Shown here in pieces: positions 54,881-64,000 of a stretch of DNA of 64,000 nucleotides. Origin of the DNA: Dactylonectria macrodidyma. Its lineage: Eukaryota > Ascomycota > Sordariomycetes > Hypocreales > Nectriaceae. The notes under the pieces were generated by a model that did not search any database, was not told the DNA's origin, and was given only the letters and a program-made list of their open reading frames with translations. The DNA is taken from positions 372,001 through 436,000 of the forward strand of contig JAGMUV010000018.1 in NCBI GenBank assembly GCA_020744425.1, in the 5' to 3' direction. Position 1 is the first letter of the stretch. Each line of letters opens with the position of its first letter. Made by a program: the position numbers and the translations under genes.

Positions 54881-55706
54881 AACTGTAATATGGAACAGGG
54901 TGACGAGTGGTAGAGGTTTTTGCTATAGATGGTAGACTGAGGTTTTTGAGCGAGGGTTGAAGAAGTGCGGAGGGCTGCCTCGGGTTATTTCGACCCGGGA
55001 TTTCGTCACCAAGATCTCCTGATGCTACTGGTGGAAGATTTGCCAATCAAGTACAATAAATTTAGCCGCACTTTGAGTTCTGCGCCTGCATATATAGAGA
55101 ATTTAGTTGCGAAAAAATGAGCCGAAATAATTCATGCTAGAGTAGACTCTTTTCTAGCGTCAAGTTACGGCTTGTGTCAACACCTGTTCATCCTGTGAAC
55201 CAAAATCGGGACCAGGTACGGGGTAGCCAAGGCCCACTTCTCATAGCGCTTGCCAGTCTTGAGTTTTCTTCAACGCGAACAAGGCTAAGACAAGAATGAT
55301 ATTTTACAGCATTTTCTACAACGCTGATAATGTGGGCTTGAACTACAAAGATGGCAAGTGGTCTTACTTATGGTGATAATTATGCTAAGAACTTGATAAG
55401 TCTAGCAGGTTGACGAACAGCACAAGCCTCAGTAGTCGATCCCGTTATCCTCTTATCTCTATTTTGCGTTCTGTTATTCCCCTTATTCCCCTTATCGAGG
55501 AAAACTGGGTCGCCTGGTAATCGAGGCGCCAGTCTTTCGAGTTCGGCTGCAAAACGTGTGTTCGAAAGGTGACTAGCGCATGATTGTAAAACTTCATCCG
55601 CAAGAAATTTTTCACACGTAACTTCAACACACACACTAACCTCACATCAAGACCCAACGTCACACCTTCTGTCCACTAGATTTCATTTCGAAACACGAAA
55701 TTCGCC
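54881..55706. other. Intergenic, no gene recognised
   Basis: The promoter side of the esterase gene and of the small zinc-protein gene, which are divergent here. Frames overlap on both strands and show no family signature. A minus-strand frame at 54825-55046 overlaps exon 1 of the esterase gene in another frame. Confidence 0.45.
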
Positions 55707-56110
55707 ATGCCTATTTCCAAGAAAGACAGAGTAGGTCCTCTCGGTCTCACTAATCCTCACCAACGCTTCTCGTGATAGGTGGTTGGCTTCTCGATCCGTT
55801 GCTTACTCTCACATCTCACAGCGCAACAAGGAGCAGAAGAAGGCCGAAGCTGCCGGTACTCGTGTTCCCGTCAAGGCAAACGGCCTGCCCGTCAAGCCGC
55901 CCAAGCCCACCTCTATCGTGAGTGTTTCTTTCTTTCCGCTCATCGCGTTCCTCCCATGTGACCTTCAAGTGACTGAGTGATTCAATGTAGTGCCAAAACT
56001 GCCGCAAGGAGATTGTCAACACCAACAAGATTCAGCTCGAGGTCCACGCGGGCACCCACGACCAGAAGCTCTGGCCCAAGGAGAAGTGCTGGCCCAATGA
56101 TTTCCAATAA
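55707..56110 (+). CDS. Small zinc-binding protein of the At2g23090/zf-met2 type
   Basis: Three exons, 55707-55730, 55822-55917 and 55991-56110, encode 79 residues. The first exon codes only MPISKKDR. Exon 2 gives RNKEQKKAEAAG and a Lys/Pro-rich stretch, and exon 3 gives CQNCRKEIVNTNKIQLEVHA then GTHDQKLWPKEKCWPNDF. The C-x-x-C...H-x-x-x-H pattern and the K-x-x-x-C-W-P ending match a widely conserved small eukaryotic family whose members bind one zinc ion; function is little known. Introns of 91 and 73 bp with GTAGGT and GTGAGT donors. Length is normal for the family and the gene looks intact. Confidence 0.75.
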
Positions 56111-56383
56111 GTCACGAGAAAGGACTTGAGCTGGAGACGACGAGACGAGATGAAGGCGTTTGGGGACTTGATGAAACAGCGAGTTTGAGCCATTAATGCC
56201 GCAAGAGCGTTGCAACTCATGATTCACGTGAATGCACTGATGACATGATTTTTCAAATGATTTATTGAATTCTGCACTGAACTGGCACGGTGTTGACTTG
56301 ACTACGCTTGTGGGAGAATGAGTTTGCAATGTTGAGGAGCCCGCTGATTGTACGCCCCTACGAACTATCTGACCTGCATCGTC

Positions 56384-57945
56384 TTATTTCTTTGAACCGA
56401 AATGTCTCAACCAGGTCTCCAGATCAGAAACTAGTCTGTCCCCAACACTGGAATCCACAACGCCGTCCTGCCAACTCACATCGATACACAAATCCCCTCC
56501 TTTCACCGCCATGGGACTGATTGAGAAGAGGGACCCGGTTACGTTGGCGCTGAGACAGAATTCCCCTCTTCCGATCGACCATGTTTGCGAGGCATCCCCC
56601 GTTTCCACTTCACCCAAATATCCTCCGTCGATGACACTCAAATTGGTCACCAGCCAAGAGGAAGCTTGTGGCTTTTTTACTGAGTCCTTCATGATGTAAG
56701 CTTTCCAATCACTCACCCTGTGCATGAGACCAAGGATGTCATCTTGTAGACACGCCTTCATCTTGGCCTGAATTTCTTCTCGCACCACAGTGGAAGCCAA
56801 CCAGATCTCATACTCAACAGCCGCCCGCAGCTCCGAGTCAAACGAATCATTGGAAGGTTGTCGTCCTAGACTTCTGACTTTTGACACGCGAGACTTGTCA
56901 AAATTATGTTCTAGTCTTCCGACGTAATTTCCAATTGTCTTTGAAGGCTTTAAAGCGGGATAAGCTGGGGGATTATTGTCCATCAGTGGTTGTATGTTCA
57001 GTGCTGTTTCGGCTACCATAGCCGCTAGCTCTTTGTCGGGCAATTGCGTCGCAAGAGATATGAATGCAATGCCATGCAAGAGCCCTGTCAAAGTCGTCTT
57101 GTGTACCCGGCAAGTCGATAGGATATTTTGTAGGGTGGCGTTGTCGATGTTTAGTCTTCTTAGCTGTGTTCTGCAGGGTTTCGTTTGGATTGGCCCCCAA
57201 GCTGTGTGCGGATAAAGTACTGAACTCAGTCTTGACGGGATGAGTTCCTTCCAGACGGCGGAGAGAAGAAATTTTGGAGAAATAGAATACGGCGCCACGG
57301 TATCTTGTATCGGAGGGACGTTCTCAGCTGTTGCAGTCGTCTTGACCAAATGATTCTCCAAAGACTTAATGCCGCCATCTTTGGTTTGTTGAGAGATTGG
57401 AGAAGGGTTTGATGGAATATCTTGCCACCAGTTCCGTCTGTATGAGAGTGATGCCAAACAAACATCACATCTAACGCATCTTGGGAAGCGGTGCTCAAGA
57501 TCACGACCCGCCAGCTCGGGCAAGTCTCAGGATTGGAAAACTTGGTATCCATCTGTTCTACAAGCGTCTCCTTCAATGCTGCATCATAATTCTCCGAGGT
57601 TTCGATATTTATCCACTCGATATGATGAGATAGGTCAATGTGGTCGAGTTGAACCCAGGCAGGCTTTTTTGAAGTCCCACCACTCAATGCGACTTGGAGA
57701 AGGGGATGTTGAAGGATCACGTCGGTGATTGCCAGCTGAAATGTTTCAACCAGCTTGCTATGGCTTGAATCCCTGAGGAACAAAGGTATTCCATAGCGGC
57801 ACGTAATGATTGTACCACAGTAAAAGTCTAGACTGTACAATGCAGCCTGGAAAGCTTCGCTGTTCAGATCGTTAGCCCGTGGCTTCCATGGTCGAAGAAG
57901 AGAGAAAACATGTACAGTGAACGTAGGTCCCGAATCACGGGCCAC
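56384..57945 (-). pseudogene. Acyltransferase (alcohol acetyltransferase/condensation type), frameshifted
   Basis: Two overlapping frames on the minus strand together give a protein of about 515 residues. The first, from the ATG at 57945, contains the active-site motif HHSHTDGTGGKIFHQ (H-H-x-x-x-D-G) and continues for a while; the second, ending at 56384, supplies SLENHLVKTTATAENVPP, TTLTGLLHGIAFISLA, GNYVGRLEHNFD and a C-terminal DVSWQDGVVDSSVGDRLV. The two frames differ by one base near 57380, so there is a 1-bp loss or an assembly error. A 50-bp intron (57426-57377, GTGGCA donor, CAAAG acceptor) would also restore phase but would delete a family-conserved stretch, so a frameshift is likelier. 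The intact form would transfer an acyl group from CoA to an alcohol or amine. Confidence 0.65.
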
Positions 57946-58948
57946 TTGAAGTCACTATTTGATGCTGAAGCAGCCATGGTGATGTAAGGAAACTTTTGGG
58001 TTGACTCGTGGGAGCAGGAAGCCAAGATCTTCCACCCAGTGGCGAGATTAACGAACGCGAAGAACAGTACGATCTCAGTGCTGACGTCGGATATCGCCAG
58101 AAGAGATGCTTCATATCTTTGAATATTTATGTGATGTATTTCGACACGCCTAGGCGTCCGCGGGGCCCGAAGATGTTAGTATGAGGTGCACGCGTCACCA
58201 TGCGAGTCACAAGGATACAGCCACTGCAATTCGACACCAGTCCAATGAAAGTAAGCACCAGGTACTAGTGTATGATGCTCTGTGCTGAATCTCCATCGTC
58301 TGGGATAATAAGGCGATGCAGACTGTATCGGTTGTTCGGCACCGAGTCCGGGGCTGTGCAAGAGACGAACAGGTTCATCATGCAATATTCATACAGACGA
58401 TAAAGACCACACTGCGCAAGCGGCAGAAAGGTCACCGACATGAGAGCGAGAATGAGAACGACAGGGCATGGATCATGAATGCGACGGCAAAGTGGGCAAA
58501 GTGGACAAAGCGGAACTGTCGGAGTGGTTGGACCAATTCCTGGGCAGCTTCGTCACGGAGAATGGAACCAGCAATCCACTCAACCCCCCGCCAAGCCTAA
58601 ATAGGAATGCGTTTCGAGGATGTGTTTCGAGGCTGCGTCATTGCTGCGGTCAACACCAAAGGTAGGCAGAAGCGTATGATTAGGGAGTGAGATTGTAGAG
58701 ACAGATTTTCGCAGCTTTGGACAAAGACGCAACAATAGGCAAACTGGATAGGAATCTTGATAGGTATGACAAGGATGAATGGGTTTAGTCATTAGCCGCA
58801 CAAACACCAGCTGCATCATTTCTCTATCATTCTATGCCTGGCATGACTTTCCGTTGTCATTTCCTCTCATCCGTTAGCGTTTAGCGTCAAAGTAACCCGT
58901 GTTATGAAACTGATATTGATCTGTAATATCTGGTCTGGCCCTAGGTCT
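57946..58948. other. Intergenic, no gene recognised
   Basis: About 1 kb. A 65-codon plus frame (58468-58665) contains GKVDKAELSEWLDQFLG, helix-like but not convincing as a domain. Otherwise no signal. Confidence 0.45.
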
Positions 58949-60553
58949 TCATCGATCCCATCGCGCCCGTAGTGGAAGGGGTCTGAACTCTAGCTTTGCA
59001 CACATGACGCCGAAAGCTGAACTCAGTGCCCTTCCAGAGAACGGGTTTGGTCCACCACTGTAGAGAAAAGAGTTGACTGTATCGTCGATGCTGCATTCTG
59101 CGTTGGGTGTGTAGGTCATGTCCGGGAAGCCGACGCTCACTCGAGGCTTCCTATCTCGACTCGTCCAGTTTAGGGTATGTCGAATTCGCACAAGCAACTC
59201 CTCGTAGTCCATGTCGACAATGTCAAGGAGGCTGATCTCAACCAGCTCTGTTGTCTCTGGAAGCATGGCGAGATGCCTGATCAAGTCGGATGAAGTGACG
59301 AAAAATCCCGAGAGGCGGAATTCTTTCAGCCTGGCTAAACTTGCGAGGGGAATAATCTGGGTAAGGGAAGGATTATACTCAGGATCTAGGGAAGAGTCTC
59401 TAACGTGGCCGTGCATGCCTAGGCTGAGATGTTCCAGGCCTCGACCTCCCGAAGCATCAGCTAATGCCTGACTAAGAAGATCGTTATTGTATCCTGGCCA
59501 CTTGTATCCGTGTCGCGAGTTGCAAATGATATCAAGATGCAAGCGGCGAAAAGTAGGTGCTGCTATTGCCGTGGTGAAGTCTGTCAATGCAGGATTAGGC
59601 TTCGCAAACATATTGCTGTTAAGCCCCGTGATGAGTTTATGAGACTCGACCCGAATTTCTTCGATATTGTGGGCAAGCCTGGTGTTCGCCAGAAGCCGCA
59701 TCACGAGACGAAAACCCATCCACTCAGTCTCAATCTCACTCCATCGAGGAACCTGGAACCACGGTTCACAGGTTGCGGGGAGCCATCCAGAGGGTACAGG
59801 GTAGTTAAGGCCGTAAGGCATCGCGCGTATCGTCGGCGTCCTATACAGCGGTTCGAAGAGCCGACCGTGACAAGCAGGGGTAATGGTGATCTTCCGTAGC
59901 ATTGGAAAGCTTTTGAGTCCGGTTACTAGAGCTTCCGCGAGTTGGTTTGACTTGAGCACTTGGCGTTGTTTGCGCAGGAGGTCTTTGTATTCCTCCCAGC
60001 TCTTATCCGTAGTCATGAGATCTTCAACTCGATCATCACATTCTGTTGCAAGAATTCGCCGATTTTGCTCGCAGATGAAAGCGAACCACCGAGGAACCTT
60101 CCGCGCGTCGTCATCATCGTCTGGCTCCAAGTGAAGGACATAGTGGTTGCTGAGCCGAGATGCCTGTGTGGCAGATCCGCCAGTATCATCGTCTGGCTCG
60201 TCTACGCGGATGACATAGCGGCTGCTGCCAAAAAATCGAGATCCCTGTGCGGCGAATAGCGCGTCATCGTAGACAATCTCACGTACTTGGCTGTGGTATT
60301 TGTCGCTTCTGGCAACGTTGTGGAAGATTTCGATCTCGCGGGGCTGAGCCGAGAGGAAGACGCGGTCAAAGCGAAGACGCGCGGTAGCCGATAAGGACAC
60401 GCACGAAAGACGTAGAGTTTTGATGTCTGAGTTGGGGAGATGGCTGCAAATAGCTGCGATTGTTTCAGATGGAAGCTGCAGGATGCCCTTTGCCGACTCC
60501 CCATGATTGATGGGCTGCGACAACGGAAGCGCAAGGTGTGCTTGTGAAGCCAT
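58949..60553 (-). CDS. F-box protein
   Basis: A single-exon protein of 534 residues. The F-box is near residues 24-55: ILQLPSETIAAICSHLPNSD followed by IKTLRLSCVSLSATA. It should bind Skp1 in an SCF ubiquitin ligase. Next come helical and strand segments with recurring LxxLxL-like stretches (LRKITI, FRRLHLDI, LKEFRLSG, LVEISLL) that look like a leucine-rich repeat substrate-binding region, though not perfectly regular. Fungal F-box proteins of this layout are numerous and their targets unknown. A 5' leader intron may exist, since the region upstream of the ATG (60553) contains an intron-like AACTTAC element at 60615-60621, but no upstream coding exon was found. No signal peptide or membrane segment. 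Confidence 0.8.
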   Translation of the reverse strand: MASQAHLALPLSQPINHGESAKGILQLPSETIAAICSHLPNSDIKTLRLSCVSLSATARLRFDRVFLSAQPREIEIFHNVARSDKYHSQVREIVYDDALFAAQGSRFFGSSRYVIRVDEPDDDTGGSATQASRLSNHYVLHLEPDDDDDARKVPRWFAFICEQNRRILATECDDRVEDLMTTDKSWEEYKDLLRKQRQVLKSNQLAEALVTGLKSFPMLRKITITPACHGRLFEPLYRTPTIRAMPYGLNYPVPSGWLPATCEPWFQVPRWSEIETEWMGFRLVMRLLANTRLAHNIEEIRVESHKLITGLNSNMFAKPNPALTDFTTAIAAPTFRRLHLDIICNSRHGYKWPGYNNDLLSQALADASGGRGLEHLSLGMHGHVRDSSLDPEYNPSLTQIIPLASLARLKEFRLSGFFVTSSDLIRHLAMLPETTELVEISLLDIVDMDYEELLVRIRHTLNWTSRDRKPRVSVGFPDMTYTPNAECSIDDTVNSFLYSGGPNPFSGRALSSAFGVMCAKLEFRPLPLRARWDR

Positions 60554-61358
60554 GGTCGATGAATCGCTGCAACTATTAAAATTGGAAAGTAATGAGCCGA
60601 ATGAAGTGGATAGAACTTACCGATTGGCTTTGAGGAAAAGCAACGTCTGTTTAAGAAGATGGTCCCAATAAAGCCTCAACTTGACCCCGCCGGTAGCTCA
60701 CTCTCACGTGAGAGACTCTGTTATCTTTGTCAATGAACACAAGAAGGGTTAGCGGTGAAAGGTGCTATATTAGCGTTACTAGTTACTTGCTGTTCGCTCC
60801 ATCAAAGGCGAGTTGCTGGTGGTATTAGCGTCACTTTGCCCAGACGTGAGTCATGCAGGTTGCATGTAAGAATGGCGTTGAGACTCATGGTACCGATCTG
60901 TGAGTGAAAGCGTTGCGAGAATGAGGCCTCAAATTTCACGCCCGAATGGTCAGTCAAAATTTGGAAGCTCAACAGTAAGTGGAAATGCAGTGGTCTTATT
61001 TGTGTTTTTAAAGTTTAGACAATTGAGGCGGCATTCGTCTTTTTCTGTTGTCTCCCCAGTCGTACGTGTATGCGTCACCTCACCAAATCAACACAGTTGC
61101 TGCAGTACATATAGGCGAGTAACTACTCGCCGAGTTTCTCGCCCCATCCTAAATTTCAGTACTTTCTTTGGATACTAGCGCATGGTAAGGTCCATGACCC
61201 AAACGGCCATCACCACCCCGCCCCCTATCGTCATATCTTCGTCATATCATGACCTTTCCAGCTCCAGGCTGCGCCGTTTAGCCAAATCCTTCTGCCAATG
61301 TGAATGGTGTAGAAATCTCGGCTGGAGCTCAAAACTGTATAGAGAGTGGATTTGGAAG
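60554..61358. other. Intergenic, no gene recognised
   Basis: Promoter side of the F-box gene and the end of the SNF2-type fragment. Frames are short and overlapping. No sign of SNF2 helicase sequence was found here, although it would be expected if the fragment upstream were a full gene. Confidence 0.5.
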
Positions 61359-61970
61359 TTATTCTGACTTCAAACGTGGGCTTCGGTATATTGGCTTCGA
61401 TGCAAAGCCTATATCGGTTGGAGCAGACATCTGGCGGCTGTGAAAGCGGACGTCTGGCCGACACTTGACTGGCTTTTGGAGATAGATATTATTGTTTTCC
61501 AAGACGGTGCCGATGTAGCTAGATAGCTCCATTGGCCTGTACATTGTAATATCGAGTTTGCATTTCTTCCGTGGTATCTTTCCGTCAATGAGGACTTTTT
61601 TCAACGTAGATGTAGATGCATGGCCTGGTATGGAGCAGGTGGCATCAAACTCAAGATTATCCACGCTGCGCAGGGCAGCTACGATTTGTTTTAGTGGAAG
61701 ATCCAGCAACCCCATAAACATTTTGTTTTTTGATACCTCTGAACTGGGCGTCACTGATGAATTTCACGGGACAATCTTCATATTCAGCGCCGTATGTGAG
61801 CCCGCACCACCCGGTCAGCTCAATCTAACAGCGATTAGTCGCGAAAAGATGGGAACAAAGCTGGAGCACTATACCTTTCCAAAACAGACGATAGGACTGT
61901 CGTTCGAAACAGTCTTATCTGCTTTGCCGTGTTCTTGTTCGGGCAGCCTTTCCACCGGAAGCGTTGACAT
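61359..61970 (-). CDS. N-terminal fragment of a Rad5/HLTF-like SNF2 protein
   Basis: Exons 61970-61875, 61824-61737 and 61678-61359 encode 167 residues; introns are 50 and 58 bp with GTATAG and GTATCA donors. In the full-length family the N-terminus is followed by a Snf2 helicase and RING domain. Visible family features are PIVCFGKIELTG near the start and, close to the end, DITMYRPMELSSYIGTVL then YLQKPVKCRPDVRF. This segment normally lies just before the helicase. The frame then stops (about 18 codons later), and no helicase motif follows. The intact splicing argues that the reading is real, but the product is truncated and is not a DNA translocase. It may be a remnant, or an expressed short protein. 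The first intron is small but has a good TTAG acceptor. Confidence 0.5.
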
Positions 61971-62762
61971 ACTGTGTCTCATCATATTTATCTACCGGAA
62001 GTTGTTCTGGCTTTTGGGATACGTGACACGAGATCAAGCACCAATGAGACGGGTTATTGGGAGTTGGATATGTTGCTGCTGAAAAAAGAATTGCGACCTC
62101 ATACGGAACCGGATTTTAAATACTGTTCTATAAAATGTCCCTCGTTCAATGCTAGTATTCTTCATCATTTCACGCTACATGTGTTGTGATTCAAGCTAAC
62201 CGTGTCAATCTCTTTCAATATGCTAACTATCATCATGGCATCTCTTTGAAGCATGGTCTGAGGCTTGAACAAAGTAATCTCATCACAATACTAAACGGCG
62301 GTAGGCTTACTATTCTAGGACCCATTTGGATTGCATAAGCCTTTCATCATCTTGGCGCAGAAGGATGACACAATGACAGCCATTCAGCCACGTTTCAGTG
62401 ATTGTTTGATTAACGTAGGCGGCTTGCCAATTCACACTTCTTTTATCATTTGCACATGTCTCTTCGTCAAGTATGCTTTATTTCCCAACCCAGGTCATCT
62501 TGCATTGGGACTGCTCTGGCCGAGTCTATACGGGGAGATAAAGAAACCTCAACAGGCGCACGAGTTATTAAAGAGTGGCTTGACAGCACAAACCAAAGAT
62601 TAAAACTGTGCCAAAATGAAAAAGAAAACCAACGGTAAGATAACAATCTGGATCATTTACCCCAGCTGAAGATAACAGTAACTCAACGCGTCACTCCTGT
62701 TGCTTCTCACGCAGTTTGCCACCTATTCATCTTTGGAATACTAAATACATGCTCGGAAGATA
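61971..62762. other. Intergenic, no gene recognised
   Basis: Promoter side of the SNF2-type fragment and the 3' side of the degraded gene. AT-rich in places. No domain was seen in either strand. Confidence 0.5.
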
Positions 62763-63775
62763 TCAGTAGTAAGTTCGAGGCCAACGTCGGTTGAAATTCG
62801 TATCACTCATGGGATGGGTTCTCTCGAAATGAGCATCGCGTGGCCATTTAGGCGACGGCGAGCGTTTTCGCTTCCTTGGCTTCTCCCGTTGTGCCCTCAC
62901 TCCTTCGCTGTTGTAAAGGCTTCCCATGAACCGAAACACCTTTGGGCCTGTGCCGAGTTTCCTCTTTTCTCCTGCACAAAGACCCTCGGGGCAAGTCGAT
63001 GATGACGTAGTCGTCGGTGACGAAGACAAGGATGCCTTGGGCTTGGGGTATGCTTTGGGCTTGGGGCTTGCCTTTGGCCTTGCCATGGACTTTGCCTTGA
63101 ACATTCCCGAATGGGACCCCACAAGGACTTTCCCCTGTCGGGATGATGAATGAGGGAATACTGGGGCCGCCATTAGATGCGAAGTGCAAGCCTCCAGAAA
63201 CTCGCCGAATTTTGCCGTCTTCCTCCGGGTCGTAGAACTTGGCGGTTTTTGCTATGTTTTGAGGGAATAGTCGATGTAGTCAACGCAATGGAGTGAGAAA
63301 TGCTTGCCTGCAAGCGAGGCAATATGCTGCGGCGTGTTGCCTTTGGTCGTGCCATCCCGATAGGCCTCGTACTCTGTCCGGATCTTCCTTTGCATCTCGA
63401 AGTCCTAGCTTCGTACCTCCTCTCTTTACTCGGCTTTTCGATCACCTTCCTTTTTCAGCTCCTTCTCCCGATCCTCGCGCTGCTGTCCGAGGGCGTAGAA
63501 CTCGCCGACGTCTTCTTCTTCCCTATCGTATTCCGATTCTTCGGATTCTGAGTCCTACGATAAATGGCTCTCGCAATCCTCACCTGCGCTGCATTCGCAC
63601 GGTGCATCTCAATCAATTTCAAAATCCGATTGTCCTTCAAAGCGTTCGGTTTTTTTTCCCCGTAGCAATCTTCAATGCTCTCCATATGCTCTCCATATGC
63701 TTAGTCTCCTCGAGATCCGACAAATCCTGATCAAACTCCCACGGATGAACAACTCCATCATTCGCAGGGCGACTC
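62763..63775 (-). pseudogene. Degraded gene with ankyrin-like segment and several frameshifts
   Basis: The minus strand carries pieces of one protein spread over different frames. From the right: GVVHPWEFDQDLSDLEETK, then after an 11-bp tandem duplication that shifts the frame, EDCYGEKKPNALKDNRI and LKLIEMHRANAAQVR; after another shift, SESEESEYDREEED and VGEFYALGQQREDREKE; then a stop; then RDGTTKGNTPQHIASLAG, an ankyrin-like helix pair; another stop; and finally a tail around FYDPEEDGKIRRVSGG. The downstream tail is low-complexity and rich in Lys/Pro (KPKA-type repeats). At least two frameshifts and two or three stops. The ankyrin call rests on one repeat. No function can be given; it is not a working gene as it stands. 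Confidence 0.45.
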
Positions 63776-64000
63776 TGGAGACACGACGGTAACATAGCGG
63801 AAAATGCTTCTTGATAATTATCACATTCAGCTTTGTCGCTCTCAACGTGAGTCGTGGGTTTGCTTCAAGATTTGGTGTTTGTAATTGTCAAGAGGAAACA
63901 ATTTTTGTTGGGCTGTCCACGTCATCTTATTGTATTGATAGGGGGTGAATTCCGGTGAGATGTGATGGCGCTATTGATGCAGGGAGGTTTCAGATTACGC
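63776..64000. other. Window edge, no gene recognised
   Basis: Continuing sequence without a recognised frame. The degraded gene at 62763-63775 may extend into or beyond this edge. Confidence 0.4.

Noticed and set aside
62926..63153. Plus-strand frame with Gly/Leu-rich repeats (GLGYALGLGLAFG)
   Set aside because: It is the complement of a low-complexity Lys/Pro-rich tail in the decayed minus-strand gene, so likely not coding on this strand.

Overview
The window looks like chromosomal DNA of a filamentous ascomycete, probably a Sordariomycete and perhaps Hypocreales. Protein genes carry short introns of about 48-80 bp with GTAAGT-like donors, CTAAC-like branch sites and YAG acceptors. Families are typically fungal: NmrA-like, PTH11/rhodopsin-type membrane protein, MAL-type and DAL5-type transporters, SRPK-like kinase, PDDEXK_12-like protein, F-box protein. 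The order assignment is inference. No rRNA, tRNA, CRISPR array or bacterial operon was recognised. All gene models were spliced by eye.

Layout. 1-6.4 kb is gene-poor: a frameshifted small secreted protein, a GNAT acetyltransferase, and a secreted lipase-like gene that stops exactly where a degraded hAT transposase begins (about 6.4-7.3 kb). 7.4-16.6 kb holds an unusual ER-targeted Hsp70-like protein without lid or canonical ATPase motifs, a CinA-C amidase, a PDDEXK-like protein convergent with an SRPK-like kinase, and an unrecognised 481-residue protein. 16.8-20.5 kb is a decayed stretch: an AT-rich block, a P-loop kinase pseudogene and a small TA-flanked inverted-repeat element. 20.5-29 kb has a MAL-type sugar transporter, a trypsin-fold protein (H/D/S triad) and a UPF1-like SF1 helicase with an in-frame TAG. 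29-33.8 kb is a long gene desert with a degenerate repeat family. 33.8-42.5 kb holds a small membrane protein, a DAL5-type transporter, a frameshifted protein kinase and a Mid2/WSC-like single-pass surface protein. 42.5-45.7 kb is empty apart from a strong hairpin. 45.7-64 kb holds a 2-hydroxyacid dehydrogenase divergent from an aromatic-type aminotransferase, an NmrA-like protein, a rhodopsin-type membrane protein, a GDSL esterase, a tiny zinc-binding protein, a frameshifted acyltransferase, an F-box protein, an N-terminal fragment of a Rad5-like SNF2 protein, and a decayed gene at the end.

Function. The clearest functional pairing is the divergent aminotransferase and D-2-hydroxyacid dehydrogenase, which could convert an aromatic amino acid to its 2-oxo acid and then to the 2-hydroxy acid. 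The rest looks like accessory chromosome content: transporters, surface and secreted proteins, signalling kinases, and a high share of broken genes (lipase, P-loop kinase, protein kinase, acyltransferase, helicase, terminal gene). No complete biosynthetic core gene (PKS, NRPS, terpene cyclase) was seen. The most unusual intact items are the Hsp70-like protein and the adjacent protease-fold and helicase genes.
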